Positions 20,401 to 25,000 of a stretch of DNA of 25,000 nucleotides are shown here, piece after piece. Position numbers and translations under genes: made by a program. The DNA comes from Chondrilla cf. caribensis (taxonomy: Eukaryota > Porifera > Demospongiae > Chondrillida > Chondrillidae): contig OZ026553.1 in assembly GCA_964020155.1 (NCBI GenBank), positions 5,464,009 to 5,489,008 on the forward strand. The letters run 5' to 3'. The notes beneath the pieces are model-generated. The model ran no database searches. It was not told the origin of the DNA and saw nothing but the letters and a program-made list of their open reading frames with translations. Within the stretch, counting starts at the first letter, position 1, and the number at the start of each line of letters is the position of its first letter.

Positions 20401-23329
20401 TGACGAGCTGTGTATTCACTATGGAGTGATCGTCTATGGTCCATTTGATGTCCCCGAGGGCTACCAGCTGGGTAGCATGGCTGTGTACATCTACTTTGAG
20501 GAGGACCACACAGTCAAACCAGTTCTCCTTCATCTCCCTCACTGGGCTGGTAAAGATGGTGAGAGTAGTCTGAAGTGTGCCATTGCTCCTCACAGGTTGG
20601 AGGAAGGAGAAGAGAAGTACAAGTTCAGACTCACTGAGGATGGAGACTTCCACTCCACAGAAGGATCTGGGGTCATTGCTATTAATGGCCATTGCTATCT
20701 GTTTGCAATTATGCATGATGAAAATGCTACTTCCAAGTATTATGCCACATCTTTTGAAAAGGAGGGTGAGGATGGAACGGCTATTTCAGTGATGGTAACC
20801 TATTTTTCTCAAGTCTGGTTGGAGGTTAGTTTTAACAAACTTTATTTTTACATACTTATGTCCTGCCTTGCTAGTGAGCAAAACTGAATCCTTGCATTAG
20901 AATGTCAAAAGTCAATGTTGTAACCAAGTGTCTGCTGTAGGAGGTGCACAATTGTGAATTGTTTGTAGAGTGCCACATTTTTATATGTTGACACTGAGGT
21001 ATGCAAATAGTACACATAATTACATAGTACACAATACCGTATAGTCGGTAAATTTGGCAGGTCCAAAATTTGGCAGATTTGCCCCAAAAAGTTATTGGCA
21101 GTTTTTAAATTTGACGGTTTTGCCCGAAAATTTTCAGTTTTGGCTATTTTCACCGTTATTTGCAGGACCATTCTCTGTGGCATACTTCCCTATCTTTGCT
21201 TTGTCTTCGATTGGGGGTATAATCTGCATAGGAAACCTTGAGTAGCACTGCGTTTCTTTCCCACCGTCACATTTTTGTAAGGCATCAGAACTTGCCTCAC
21301 GCATTCATTCACTTGCTCTGTTTCTTTCTTAGAAAGAGCGCTACATTCATACACGGTTCTTCCTTTAGTAGATACTGCAAAAGAGCCATGATTGTCCTCT
21401 TTTATCGATGCTACGCAATGAATTGGAATAAATTTTGACGGGTTTTAAGTTGGCGAATTTCCTGAAAATCGCCAAACTGCCAAATTAAATCCTCCGCTAA
21501 TATTTCCTGCTATACAATGTTGTTATTATACGTACACAACCAAGGTTTGCATGTATTCAGGAGTTACATTTTATACTTTTAATCGACATTCTCCACTTAG
21601 CTACTACTAAAGCAGTATCATTCTAAACCCTCGACCCGTATTCCATTTGAATTAAAAAACAACAGAAACCTAATAGGAAAATTTGAAGTGGACGAGGCAA
21701 GAGGGTGGGCGGCCCTGATCCAAGGAAGTGGTGAAGTAAGCTTAGTGATCACATGTTAGGACAGTACATGTTGTGCATAATATTATGTCAACTTTCATTG
21801 GTCTTTATGTAAAATTGACTATAGATCAAGATTAAACAGTGCTCCTATACTAGTCTGAAGGATGTCCACTTAAAATCAGCTGTTGAGAATCGGATTTACC
21901 CTCCAACGATAACCTGCCACACTCTTTATGATAAAATACTGAAGACGAAGGGAATGCCTACTAAAGTATCTTTACTAGTTGAAGGAGTGGATTCCGAAGA
22001 AGGACCTATGGTGTTTCCTTGCACTGCCTATGAGTACTTGTCAACAGGTTAGAAGTAGTGTATATTGCATGTGTGTGCATCAACAAAGATGAGATCTTTT
22101 CAAGCAATGGCTAATACCACTCCTCCCCTGTGCCCTATCTCTCAGTCCAAGGTTGAGTGATATTTGTCTTCAATCTAGCATCCCATGGTACACCTGTTAT
22201 CTCTTGGGCTCAACATGTTATCGATCAGGAAATTCTCTTTTTAGGGGCTGCCGCAGGCAGCCCCTATATTGTTTTCATTTCGACTTCTGGTATGTAACAC
22301 TTGTCCGATATATTATATATATATATAATGTATTTATATTATAATTTATATTGTGCGAATAAAAAATGGCCGATTTCAAACACCGACAATTTGAAATTGG
22401 GCTAGAATTCGTGCGCTGAAGCTCTGCTGAACATAATAACTCCAGCGAAGGTTCTTCTGAACCTAAGAAAGACGCCCAAGTAATTCGAGTGCAGGGGTCG
22501 GCAGCCCCACGAGTTTTTTAACTCGAATTACTTGTTTAAAATGTTTTATTGTGGAGTTGGTGAACTGTGAGAAGTTTGCACACTAAGATGTAGGTTTAAA
22601 AACAGGTAATTCGAGTTGAAAGACTTATGTGGTTCCTGCCGCCCACACTCGAATTACATACTTGGGTGTCTTTTGCTGAAGATATTATGTTCGCTGAAGC
22701 TTTTGCATTCGAATTCTAGTCCAATTTGTAAATCTCGGTGTTGTTGATAATATTTGAAAGAGAATGGTTCAAACAGCTTATTGTATACAACAGATTATTC
22801 GATTGTACCTTAGCAGAAGTATCTCATACAGATATCTTGCCAGTATCCTTAAAGGACTTTAAGTGTCTGAGGTGATAATAAGAACACTCATATAAAGGAA
22901 TACAGTAATCATTAGTGACATTTGCATTGTGATTGTTGTCATGATAATTTACGAATCCTTATATAATCCTTGACAGAACGTCACCCGCCTGTTGGAGCTA
23001 TCACTTCAAAGCCTACATCACCACATCCTACAGCACTTTTATGTACTGCTCAAACTCTCCCAACAAAACAGCTCACTATACAGAGTCTCATGCCATACCT
23101 ACCAGAGCTGGCACCCTTGGGACTACAGATAGCTGGCCACCTGGGCCTCACTGATGAATGGGCTAGTCTTGAGATATCCCATCAGGATCCACCGGATCGT
23201 CTCCAGAAGCTTTTCACCAAGTGGTTGGGAGACTCTGAGACTGAGAAGTGTCCTCACACTTGGGACTACTTGGTCAGTATTGTGAGAGCAGTTGGCAAAG
23301 GGAAACTGGCAGATAAGATAGTGGAATAA
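5190..23329 (+). CDS. 21-exon CARD / coiled-coil / (ZU5-X-Death)x2 scaffold protein
   Basis: Exons: 5190-5463, 9166-9752, 10261-10335, 10435-10629, 11083-11199, 11274-11375, 11611-11736, 11803-11994, 13123-13233, 13883-13996, 14086-14128, 14274-14869, 15148-15282, 15352-15577, 16330-16596, 17906-17964, 19216-19276, 20229-20824, 21601-21735, 21825-22047, 22977-23329. They sum to 4587 bases, 1528 residues plus TAA, with all phases compatible. Domains: CARD ~1-90, helical domain ~110-285, coiled coil ~288-630, ZU5 ~668-752, post-ZU5 domain ~845-964, Death ~965-1053, Ser/Thr linker ~1054-1093, ZU5 ~1115-1200, post-ZU5 ~1293-1411, Death ~1412-1528. Related animal proteins are cytosolic adaptors in apoptosis and immunity; this role is inferred. 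The weakest links are the two small linker exons and the donor near 19276. If those are wrong, the locus is two genes, split after the first Death domain. Confidence 0.75.
5929..5947. repeat. (GTTT)n microsatellite next to a CpG-rich block
   Basis: About five GTTT units run straight into the palindrome GTTCGCGAAC (5945-5954), then TCGCATGCGA (5967-5976), CGATCG and GACGTC. The CpG-richer stretch continues to about 6165 and is probably the end of a transposable element, type unknown. Confidence 0.5.
6511..6688. mobile_element. Fold-back MITE-like element with CGTTTACAC ends
   Basis: CGTTTACAC (6511-6519) and its exact complement GTGTAAACG (6680-6688) bracket a sequence with repeated GCCCAGTTA (6522, 6543, 6661) and the inverted form AACTGGGC near 6610. 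It has no coding capacity. The termini may extend a few bases further. Confidence 0.5.
8622..8656. repeat. 15-bp imperfect hairpin
   Basis: AAGTGCTTATCTTTT and AAAAGATTAGCACTC pair except at two positions, with a GAAAA loop. It lies in intron 1 and no function can be assigned. Confidence 0.4.
9166..9752 (+). CDS. Exon 2: helical domain
   Basis: The exon enters at phase 1 (G+CT = Ala) after CACTGTAG and ends GAG|GTGAGA, phase 0; 196 residues. After a short polar stretch, the region from RVQAKLASLLAKVQ on is helical. The middle has a pattern I recall from unnamed domains of cnidarian and sponge death-fold proteins: LFNLFSLTLKWYCYGPLALI, followed by a lysine/phenylalanine segment (LKEDLKAFGCCVKEFTEKKL). 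That link is from memory and unverified. The end (about DILRSQEFLKSLG to EAEKKLE) leads into the coiled coil. No signal peptide or membrane segment is visible. Confidence 0.8.
10261..13996 (+). CDS. Exons 3-10: coiled-coil region
   Basis: Eight phase-0 exons: 10261-10335, 10435-10629, 11083-11199, 11274-11375, 11611-11736, 11803-11994, 13123-13233 and 13883-13996; 344 residues. They are rich in Glu, Lys, Gln and Leu with heptad spacing, for example IQKLEEEKQKLKCRV, LEEEITLLREENAKLQEELG, EDLQKQLKEKEEEL and ELSELRIEHDRLRKLYERK. Breaks occur at a Pro/Gly/Asp stretch (VPSPAGVPQLDSGDKDE) and at a small CDTCDTM motif that could bind metal only if paired elsewhere. The region probably oligomerises the protein so that its CARD and Death domains cluster. 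All exons being phase 0 lets any one be skipped without a frameshift. The start of exon 4 (10435) could instead be 10468. Confidence 0.8.
10669..10960. mobile_element. Palindrome-rich fold-back element in intron 4
   Basis: AATTTGTCTTC near 10757 is mirrored by GAAGACAAAT at about 10952-10961. Inside are stem GGGTGATAAAT (10872-10882) / ATTTATCACCC (10912-10922), central TCCTAGGA, the perfect palindrome AGCGATATCGCT (10923-10934) and another, GTTACCATGGTAAC (10937-10950). This is a MITE-like structure. A TA microsatellite follows it to 10976. Confidence 0.5.
12050..12295. mobile_element. Short Tigger/pogo-like element, copy 2, with internal tandem duplication
   Basis: Related to 655-834. It shares ATTCTGTGTCCCAGTGTAGT, CCTCTGAATTGAG and CCTCTGTAA.AAGGACA, and ends GTCCCTAATAGAGAGGTTCC. 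A segment of about 75 bases starting CACCATTCTGTGTC (near 12099 and near 12176) occurs twice in tandem, making this copy longer. Confidence 0.6.
12410..13036 (+). mobile_element. Internally deleted Tc1-like element, copy 1
   Basis: The ends are GTACTTTTCATAAAAAAGTG and CAGTTTTTTATGTAATGTACC, an imperfect inverted pair. GGTCA-rich direct repeats lie near both ends. The middle keeps pieces of a Tc1-type transposase N-terminus in shifting frames: an ATGGTATACTCAAGC start, an IIEILND-like helix region, and an ISCFLKRYEEYGSILRK piece at about 12698-12748 which is the usual FLKRY..TG.I.RK linker of the helix-turn-helix part. The catalytic DDE part is absent. Closely matches 17169-17778. Confidence 0.7.
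13234..13882. other. Intron 9 with a hairpin, otherwise nothing recognised
   Basis: Donor GTGAGT and acceptor CCATTCACAG. A perfect 9-bp hairpin ATAGAGTGC / GCACTCTAT with loop AATA lies at 13462-13483, followed by TATATAGGG and, further on, CCCTATAT, suggesting a fold-back fragment. Confidence 0.5.
14086..14128 (+). CDS. Exon 11: short connector to first ZU5
   Basis: A 43-base exon (ISSDIRSMDAPGPL, one base over) between CTGGTGTAG and G|GTCAGT. It switches the gene from phase 0 to phase 1, as needed by the ZU5 exon at 14274. Confidence 0.7.
14274..14869 (+). CDS. Exon 12: first ZU5 domain
   Basis: 596 bases, phase 1 in, phase 0 out (CAG|GTACGTAC). The ZU5 pattern is clear: a GG near the start (QEGGLFPL), GVIMLEVPENAV matching the GV.L.VP.GA strand, a GPF..P turn, then VKPVLLHLPHWAG matching the KPV.L.IPH strand. 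The second half (RLEEGEEKYKF, GDFH, GHCSLF, ITYASQVW) is a conserved extension. ZU5 in ankyrin binds spectrin, and in UNC5/PIDD it packs against UPA and Death. Here the partner is unknown. The exon has the same length as 20229-20824 and is about 95% identical over the central ~400 bases by eye. Confidence 0.9.
15148..15577 (+). CDS. Exons 13-14: post-ZU5 domain, first module
   Basis: Exons 15148-15282 (45 codons) and 15352-15577 (226 bases, out in phase 1 at G|GTACAG). Motifs shared with the other copies: GWKAWLN in the first exon; RRVYPPFLSCQTTYSKEVKK, G.PTKAVL.IEGA and FHCTAYQY in the second. It occupies the place of UPA in PIDD-type proteins. Identity with UPA is uncertain. Confidence 0.8.
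15801..15974. mobile_element. MITE-like element with GGATAATCCACT ends
   Basis: Eleven bases at each end are inverted (GATAATCCACT / AGTGGATTATC), with a second inner inverted pair, AAAGTATTAT / ATAATACTT. It has no coding capacity. Target duplication was not resolved. Confidence 0.55.
16052..16088. repeat. Perfect 15-bp hairpin
   Basis: CATACTAACAGAACG, 7-base loop TTCAACA, CGTTCTGTTAGTATG, with no mismatch. It is intronic and 44 bases after another perfect 10-bp hairpin with a 2-base loop. Confidence 0.8.
16330..16596 (+). CDS. Exon 15: first Death domain
   Basis: Phase 1 in and out, 89 residues. The Death pattern is seen in LDDLATHVVPHVAANWYYFA (W in helix 1-2), HLGI....LDSI (helix 2-3), then A.LGKWLKHDPG (helix 4-5, the usual LL..WL) and a last helix ending KRLC. 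Death domains form homotypic oligomers with other Death domains. If the donor A|GTAAGT is not used, the frame reads on for 14 codons to TAA at 16638-16640, giving a protein that ends right after this domain. Confidence 0.8.
16597..17905. other. Intron 15 with the second Tc1-like relic
   Basis: Donor GTAAGT, acceptor CCCTGCCAG. The only recognised content is the element at 17169-17778. Bases 16660-17160 are AT-rich without a gene. Confidence 0.65.
17169..17778 (+). mobile_element. Internally deleted Tc1-like element, copy 2
   Basis: Perfect 18-bp terminal inverted repeats: GGTACTTTTCATGAAAAA (17169-17186) and its complement at 17761-17778. Subterminal GGTCA-type repeats occur at both ends. 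The interior encodes a transposase N-terminal fragment (KHKRKAYRQIIEILNDEGHS near 17365-17424) followed by frame breaks. The DDE catalytic part is missing at the same place as in 12410-13036, so both derive from one deleted, mobilised ancestor. Confidence 0.8.
17906..17964 (+). CDS. Exon 16: short linker exon
   Basis: 59 bases, taking A from exon 15 (A+CC = Thr), encoding PDRHDTSGQQSQETMLIPM, donor ATG|GTGAGT, phase 0. It is polar and unstructured. It is supported only by good splice sites and matching phase. Confidence 0.55.
18580..18873. mobile_element. Inverted-repeat element with AACCCTTAAACGTTT ends
   Basis: AACCCTTAAACGTTT (18580-18594) against AAACGTTCGAGGGTT (18859-18873, complement AACCCTCGAACGTTT), 13 of 15 positions. 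An inner pair is AGCCAGAT (18631-18638) / ATCTGGCT (18848-18855). Noncoding. Confidence 0.55.
18891..18927. repeat. 15-bp hairpin TTGACCTCTGCTGAT
   Basis: TTGACCTCTGCTGAT, loop ATACCAA, ATCAGTAGAGGTCAA, with one G-T type mismatch. The arms include the AGGTCA sequence used as a half-site by nuclear receptors, but here that is most simply part of the hairpin. Confidence 0.6.
19216..19276 (+). CDS. Exon 17: Ser-rich linker with ambiguous donor
   Basis: Follows TATTATTGCAG. Residues SKPTQESQKSFNDSEEMSIH. Two donors overlap at CACA|GT|GTAAGG. Using the first (exon end 19276) gives phase 1 and joins the ZU5 exon at 20229; using the second, stronger one (end 19278) breaks the frame; using neither reaches TGA at 19294-19296. 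The first is chosen only because it fits. Confidence is limited. Confidence 0.5.
19277..20228. other. Intron 17, nothing recognised
   Basis: AT-rich with no domain-bearing open frame on either strand. The acceptor TTCATCTGCAG is good. If the locus is two genes, the promoter and 5' exons of the second would have to lie here, but no candidate is visible. Confidence 0.5.
20229..20824 (+). CDS. Exon 18: second ZU5 domain
   Basis: 596 bases, the same phases as exon 12, ending GAG|GTTAGT. The residues of the ZU5 core are almost the same as in exon 12 (GVIMLEVPENAV, GPFDVPEGYQLGS, VKPVLLHLPHWAG). Changes include CGV for RGV, DEL for DKL and EEDHT for EGNHA. From about base 20695 the sequence diverges sharply (AIMHDENATSKYYATSFEKE). 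Confidence 0.9.
20825..21600. other. Intron 18, mostly one MITE
   Basis: Donor GTTAGT and acceptor CTCCACTTAG. Bases 21033-21518 form an inverted-repeat element. The rest is AT-rich without a gene. Confidence 0.6.
21033..21518. mobile_element. MITE-like element with TACCGTATAG ends
   Basis: The left end ACCGTATAGTCGGTAAATTT and the reverse complement of the right end, ATTGTATAGCAGGAAATATT, match at most positions. The interior is full of TTTGGCAG, TTTGCC and CGAAAATTTT repeats on the left and GGCGAATTT / CGCCAAACTGCCAAATT on the right, again inverted. It has no coding capacity. Confidence 0.55.
21601..22047 (+). CDS. Exons 19-20: post-ZU5 domain, second module
   Basis: Exons 21601-21735 (45 codons, donor GTAAGC) and 21825-22047 (223 bases, out at G|GTTAGA). 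Same motifs as the other copies with more drift: GWAALIQ; NRIYPPTITCHTLYDK; G.PTKVSLLVEG; FPCTAYEY. As in the upstream gene, the donor overlaps a GGT TAG stop. Confidence 0.8.
22048..22976. other. Intron 20 with a large fold-back repeat
   Basis: Contains a perfect GGGGCTGCC hairpin (22243-22265) and a large inverted repeat (22381-22740). The acceptor is TAATCCTTGACAG. Other sequence is AT-rich with a TA-rich stretch near 22307-22328. Confidence 0.6.
22243..22740. repeat. GGGGCTGCC-ended repeat, copy 2, with 100-base inverted arms
   Basis: It starts with the perfect hairpin AGGGGCTGCC-GCA-GGCAGCCCCT (22243-22265). Arms 22381-22491 and 22646-22740 are imperfect reverse complements: CACCGA...TAGAATTCG...AACATAATA...GACGCCCAAG...AATTCGAGTG against CACTCGAATTAC...CTTGGGTGTC...TATTATGTT...GAATTCTAG...CTCGGTG. 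The 155-base centre has another hairpin, CGAGTT-TTTT-AACTCG (22510-22525). Confidence 0.6.
22977..23329 (+). CDS. Exon 21: C-terminal Death domain
   Basis: Phase 1 in (G+AA = Glu). After about 40 Pro/Thr-rich residues comes a Death-like domain: MPYLPELAPLGLQIAGHLGL, then EWASLEI, DRLQKLFTKWLGD (the LL..WL helix), a WDYLVSIVRAVG helix and a final KLADKIVE, which resembles the G...LA..I end of many Death domains. The stop TAA at 23327-23329 lies inside an AATAAA hexamer. Confidence 0.8.
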
Positions 23330-23330
23330 A
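23325..23330 (+). terminator. AATAAA overlapping the stop codon
   Basis: GAA TAA A: the poly(A)-type hexamer spans the stop codon. If used, the 3' UTR would be only 10-30 bases long. A longer 3' UTR with its own intron is the alternative (next entry). Which is used cannot be told from sequence. Confidence 0.35.
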
Positions 23331-23350
23331 TTCTACCATAAGACAGCAAA

Positions 23351-23487
23351 GTGAGTGTGTGCATGAACGTATGTGTACAATATGGTTTTTGTTTATTCTG
23401 TATTTTCATTAACTTAATTGAATTTATTACAACACCAGCATTTGTAGTTTATTATTGTTGTTTTTAAATTATATTCTATCCCTACAG
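23351..23487 (+). other. Possible 3' UTR intron
   Basis: AGCAAA|GTGAGT begins 21 bases after the stop codon and TTCTATCCCTACAG ends at 23487. Both sites are strong. The junction would be too close to the stop to provoke nonsense-mediated decay by the usual 50-base rule. Confidence 0.4.
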
Positions 23488-24129
23488 TTGTGCTGGCTTG
23501 AAGACATGTACCACATAATTGTTATTCACTATGTAATTCACACATATTAATTGTTTATTCCAATAACTGTATGTATCATTACTTGTAAGCTTTCAATTTT
23601 AATTGTATCCACCATGTTGAAGTAATAATAATGCATTATTTGGCTAACCAAGATTCCTCGACCAACGTGAAGTGATTCTAGTCCATATAAATGTGCTTGT
23701 ACGTGTACTAGTACCCTTACCTAGTCCTTTGACTTGCAATGGATAAGTATTATCAGTAACAAAACATACTCTACGTTGACTAGATGTTATTGCCTTCACA
23801 ATTGTTGACAAAGACAACTTGACATAAATAATACGCTAAAAGTAAGAATTGTGTGTGTATTGCTATTATATAATACATTGACTGTTATGCAGAGCACTAC
23901 AGTAATGTACTCCATAATTACACTAAGCTTTACTTGTATCTTTTTCAACTGACTTTGACCCATTGAATTCAAAGCTGCTACTTTGTAGTAACATGCTTGT
24001 ATTGTGCAAATGGGTAATATATTAGGCTTCAAAAAGCCACCTGCACCACAGACACAAAGCCTACAATTAGGCATACATTCAACTTGACTACATTCTGGTG
24101 GAGCAGCAGCATAATACTGTGAATGGCCA
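23488..24129. other. 3' flank, nothing recognised
   Basis: AT-rich sequence after the last gene. No domain-bearing open frame on either strand and no clear repeat until the TG minisatellite. Confidence 0.5.
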
Positions 24130-24146
24130 TTTTGTGTGCATGTGTG

Positions 24147-24197
<51 letters not shown>

Positions 24198-24236
24198 TGT
24201 GTTTGTACATGTGAGAATGTGTGTGTTTGTGCATGT

Positions 24237-24292
<56 letters not shown>

Positions 24293-24379
24293 TACATGTG
24301 AGAATGTGTGTGTTTGTGCATGTGTGTTGTGTGTGTGTGTGTTTGTACATGTGAGAATGTGTGTGTTTGTGCATGTGTG

Positions 24380-24458
<79 letters not shown>

Positions 24459-24495
24459 TGTTTGTACATGTGAGAATGTGTGTGTTTGTGCATGT

Positions 24496-24553
<58 letters not shown>

Positions 24554-24640
24554 TACATGTGAGAATGTGTGTGTTTGTGCATGTGTGTTGTGTGTGTGTG
24601 TGTTTGTACATGTGAGAATGTGTGTGTTTGTGCATGTGTG

Positions 24641-24721
<81 letters not shown>

Positions 24722-24758
24722 TGTTTGTACATGTGAGAATGTGTGTGTTTGTGCATGT

Positions 24759-24821
<63 letters not shown>

Positions 24822-24921
24822 ATGTGTGTGTTTGTACATGTGAGAATGTGTGTGTTTGTGCATGTGTGTTGTGTGTGTGTGTGTTTGTACATGTGAGAAT
24901 GTGTGTGTTTGTGCATGTGTG

Positions 24922-24978
<57 letters not shown>

Positions 24979-25000
24979 TGTGTTTGTACATGTGAGAATG
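24130..25000. repeat. TG-rich minisatellite with ~260-base higher-order period
   Basis: A fixed ~40-base core, TTTGTACATGTGAGAATGTG then TGTGTTTGTGCATGTG, occurs ten times, starting at 24202, 24289, 24342, 24461, 24550, 24603, 24724, 24831, 24884 and 24983, separated by (TG)n runs. Spacings repeat in threes (87/53/119, 89/53/121, 107/53/99), so the unit is a three-monomer block of about 260 bases. The first monomer of each block ends CATGTGGTG, the others CATGTGTGTTG. The array runs off the window end. Long open frames here are a by-product of the stop-free repeat. Confidence 0.9.

Noticed and set aside
24029..24991. Long minus-strand open frames of His-Thr repeats and plus-strand Cys-Val repeats
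   Set aside because: They are translations of (TG)n/(CA)n minisatellite DNA, which lacks stops. Several frames are open at once and there is no codon-level signal.
24130..25000. CRISPR-like regular array
   Set aside because: The spacers are (TG)n runs, not unique sequence, and the genome is clearly eukaryotic with spliced genes.

Overview
The window looks like nuclear DNA of an animal, most likely an invertebrate and quite possibly a sponge. It is AT-rich, its coding sequence is split into many short exons with GT..AG introns, and its proteins combine CARD, Death, ZU5 and coiled-coil modules. Introns and intergenic DNA are full of small inverted-repeat transposons and TACGTA-type simple sequence. 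The organism is an inference from gene style. No prokaryotic operon, rRNA, tRNA or CRISPR array was seen.

Layout, all coding on the + strand. (1) Positions 1-2082 hold the 3' part of a gene whose 5' end lies outside the window: end of a ZU5 exon, two exons of a conserved domain that follows ZU5, a Ser/Arg-rich linker exon, and a terminal CARD-like exon. (2) Positions 2083-5150 are intergenic and repeat-bearing, with a degenerate telomere-like CCCTAA tract inside a fold-back element. (3) Positions 5190-23329 can be read as one 21-exon gene whose splice phases all close, giving 1528 residues: CARD, a helical domain, a long coiled coil, then ZU5 + post-ZU5 domain + Death, then a second ZU5 + post-ZU5 domain + Death. 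(4) Positions 24130-25000 are a TG-rich minisatellite with a three-monomer higher-order period of about 260 bases.

The three ZU5 modules (ends at 280, 14869 and 20824) share exon lengths and phases (the two complete ZU5 exons are both 596 bases, the next exons 138/135/135, then 226/226/223). They are plainly tandem duplicates. The central ZU5 part is nearly identical at DNA level between copies, including synonymous sites, but the end of the same exon and all following exons have diverged. That points to gene conversion over the ZU5 core. Each module ends in a different death-fold domain (CARD, Death, Death), so the locus looks like a workshop for shuffling adaptors of the PIDD/UNC5 kind, which in animals act in apoptosis or innate immune signalling.

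Introns carry two copies of an internally deleted Tc1-like element, two copies of a Tigger/pogo-like short element, a GGGGCTGCC-ended repeat family in two orientations, and several near-perfect hairpins. All comparisons were made by eye; no database search or computation was run.
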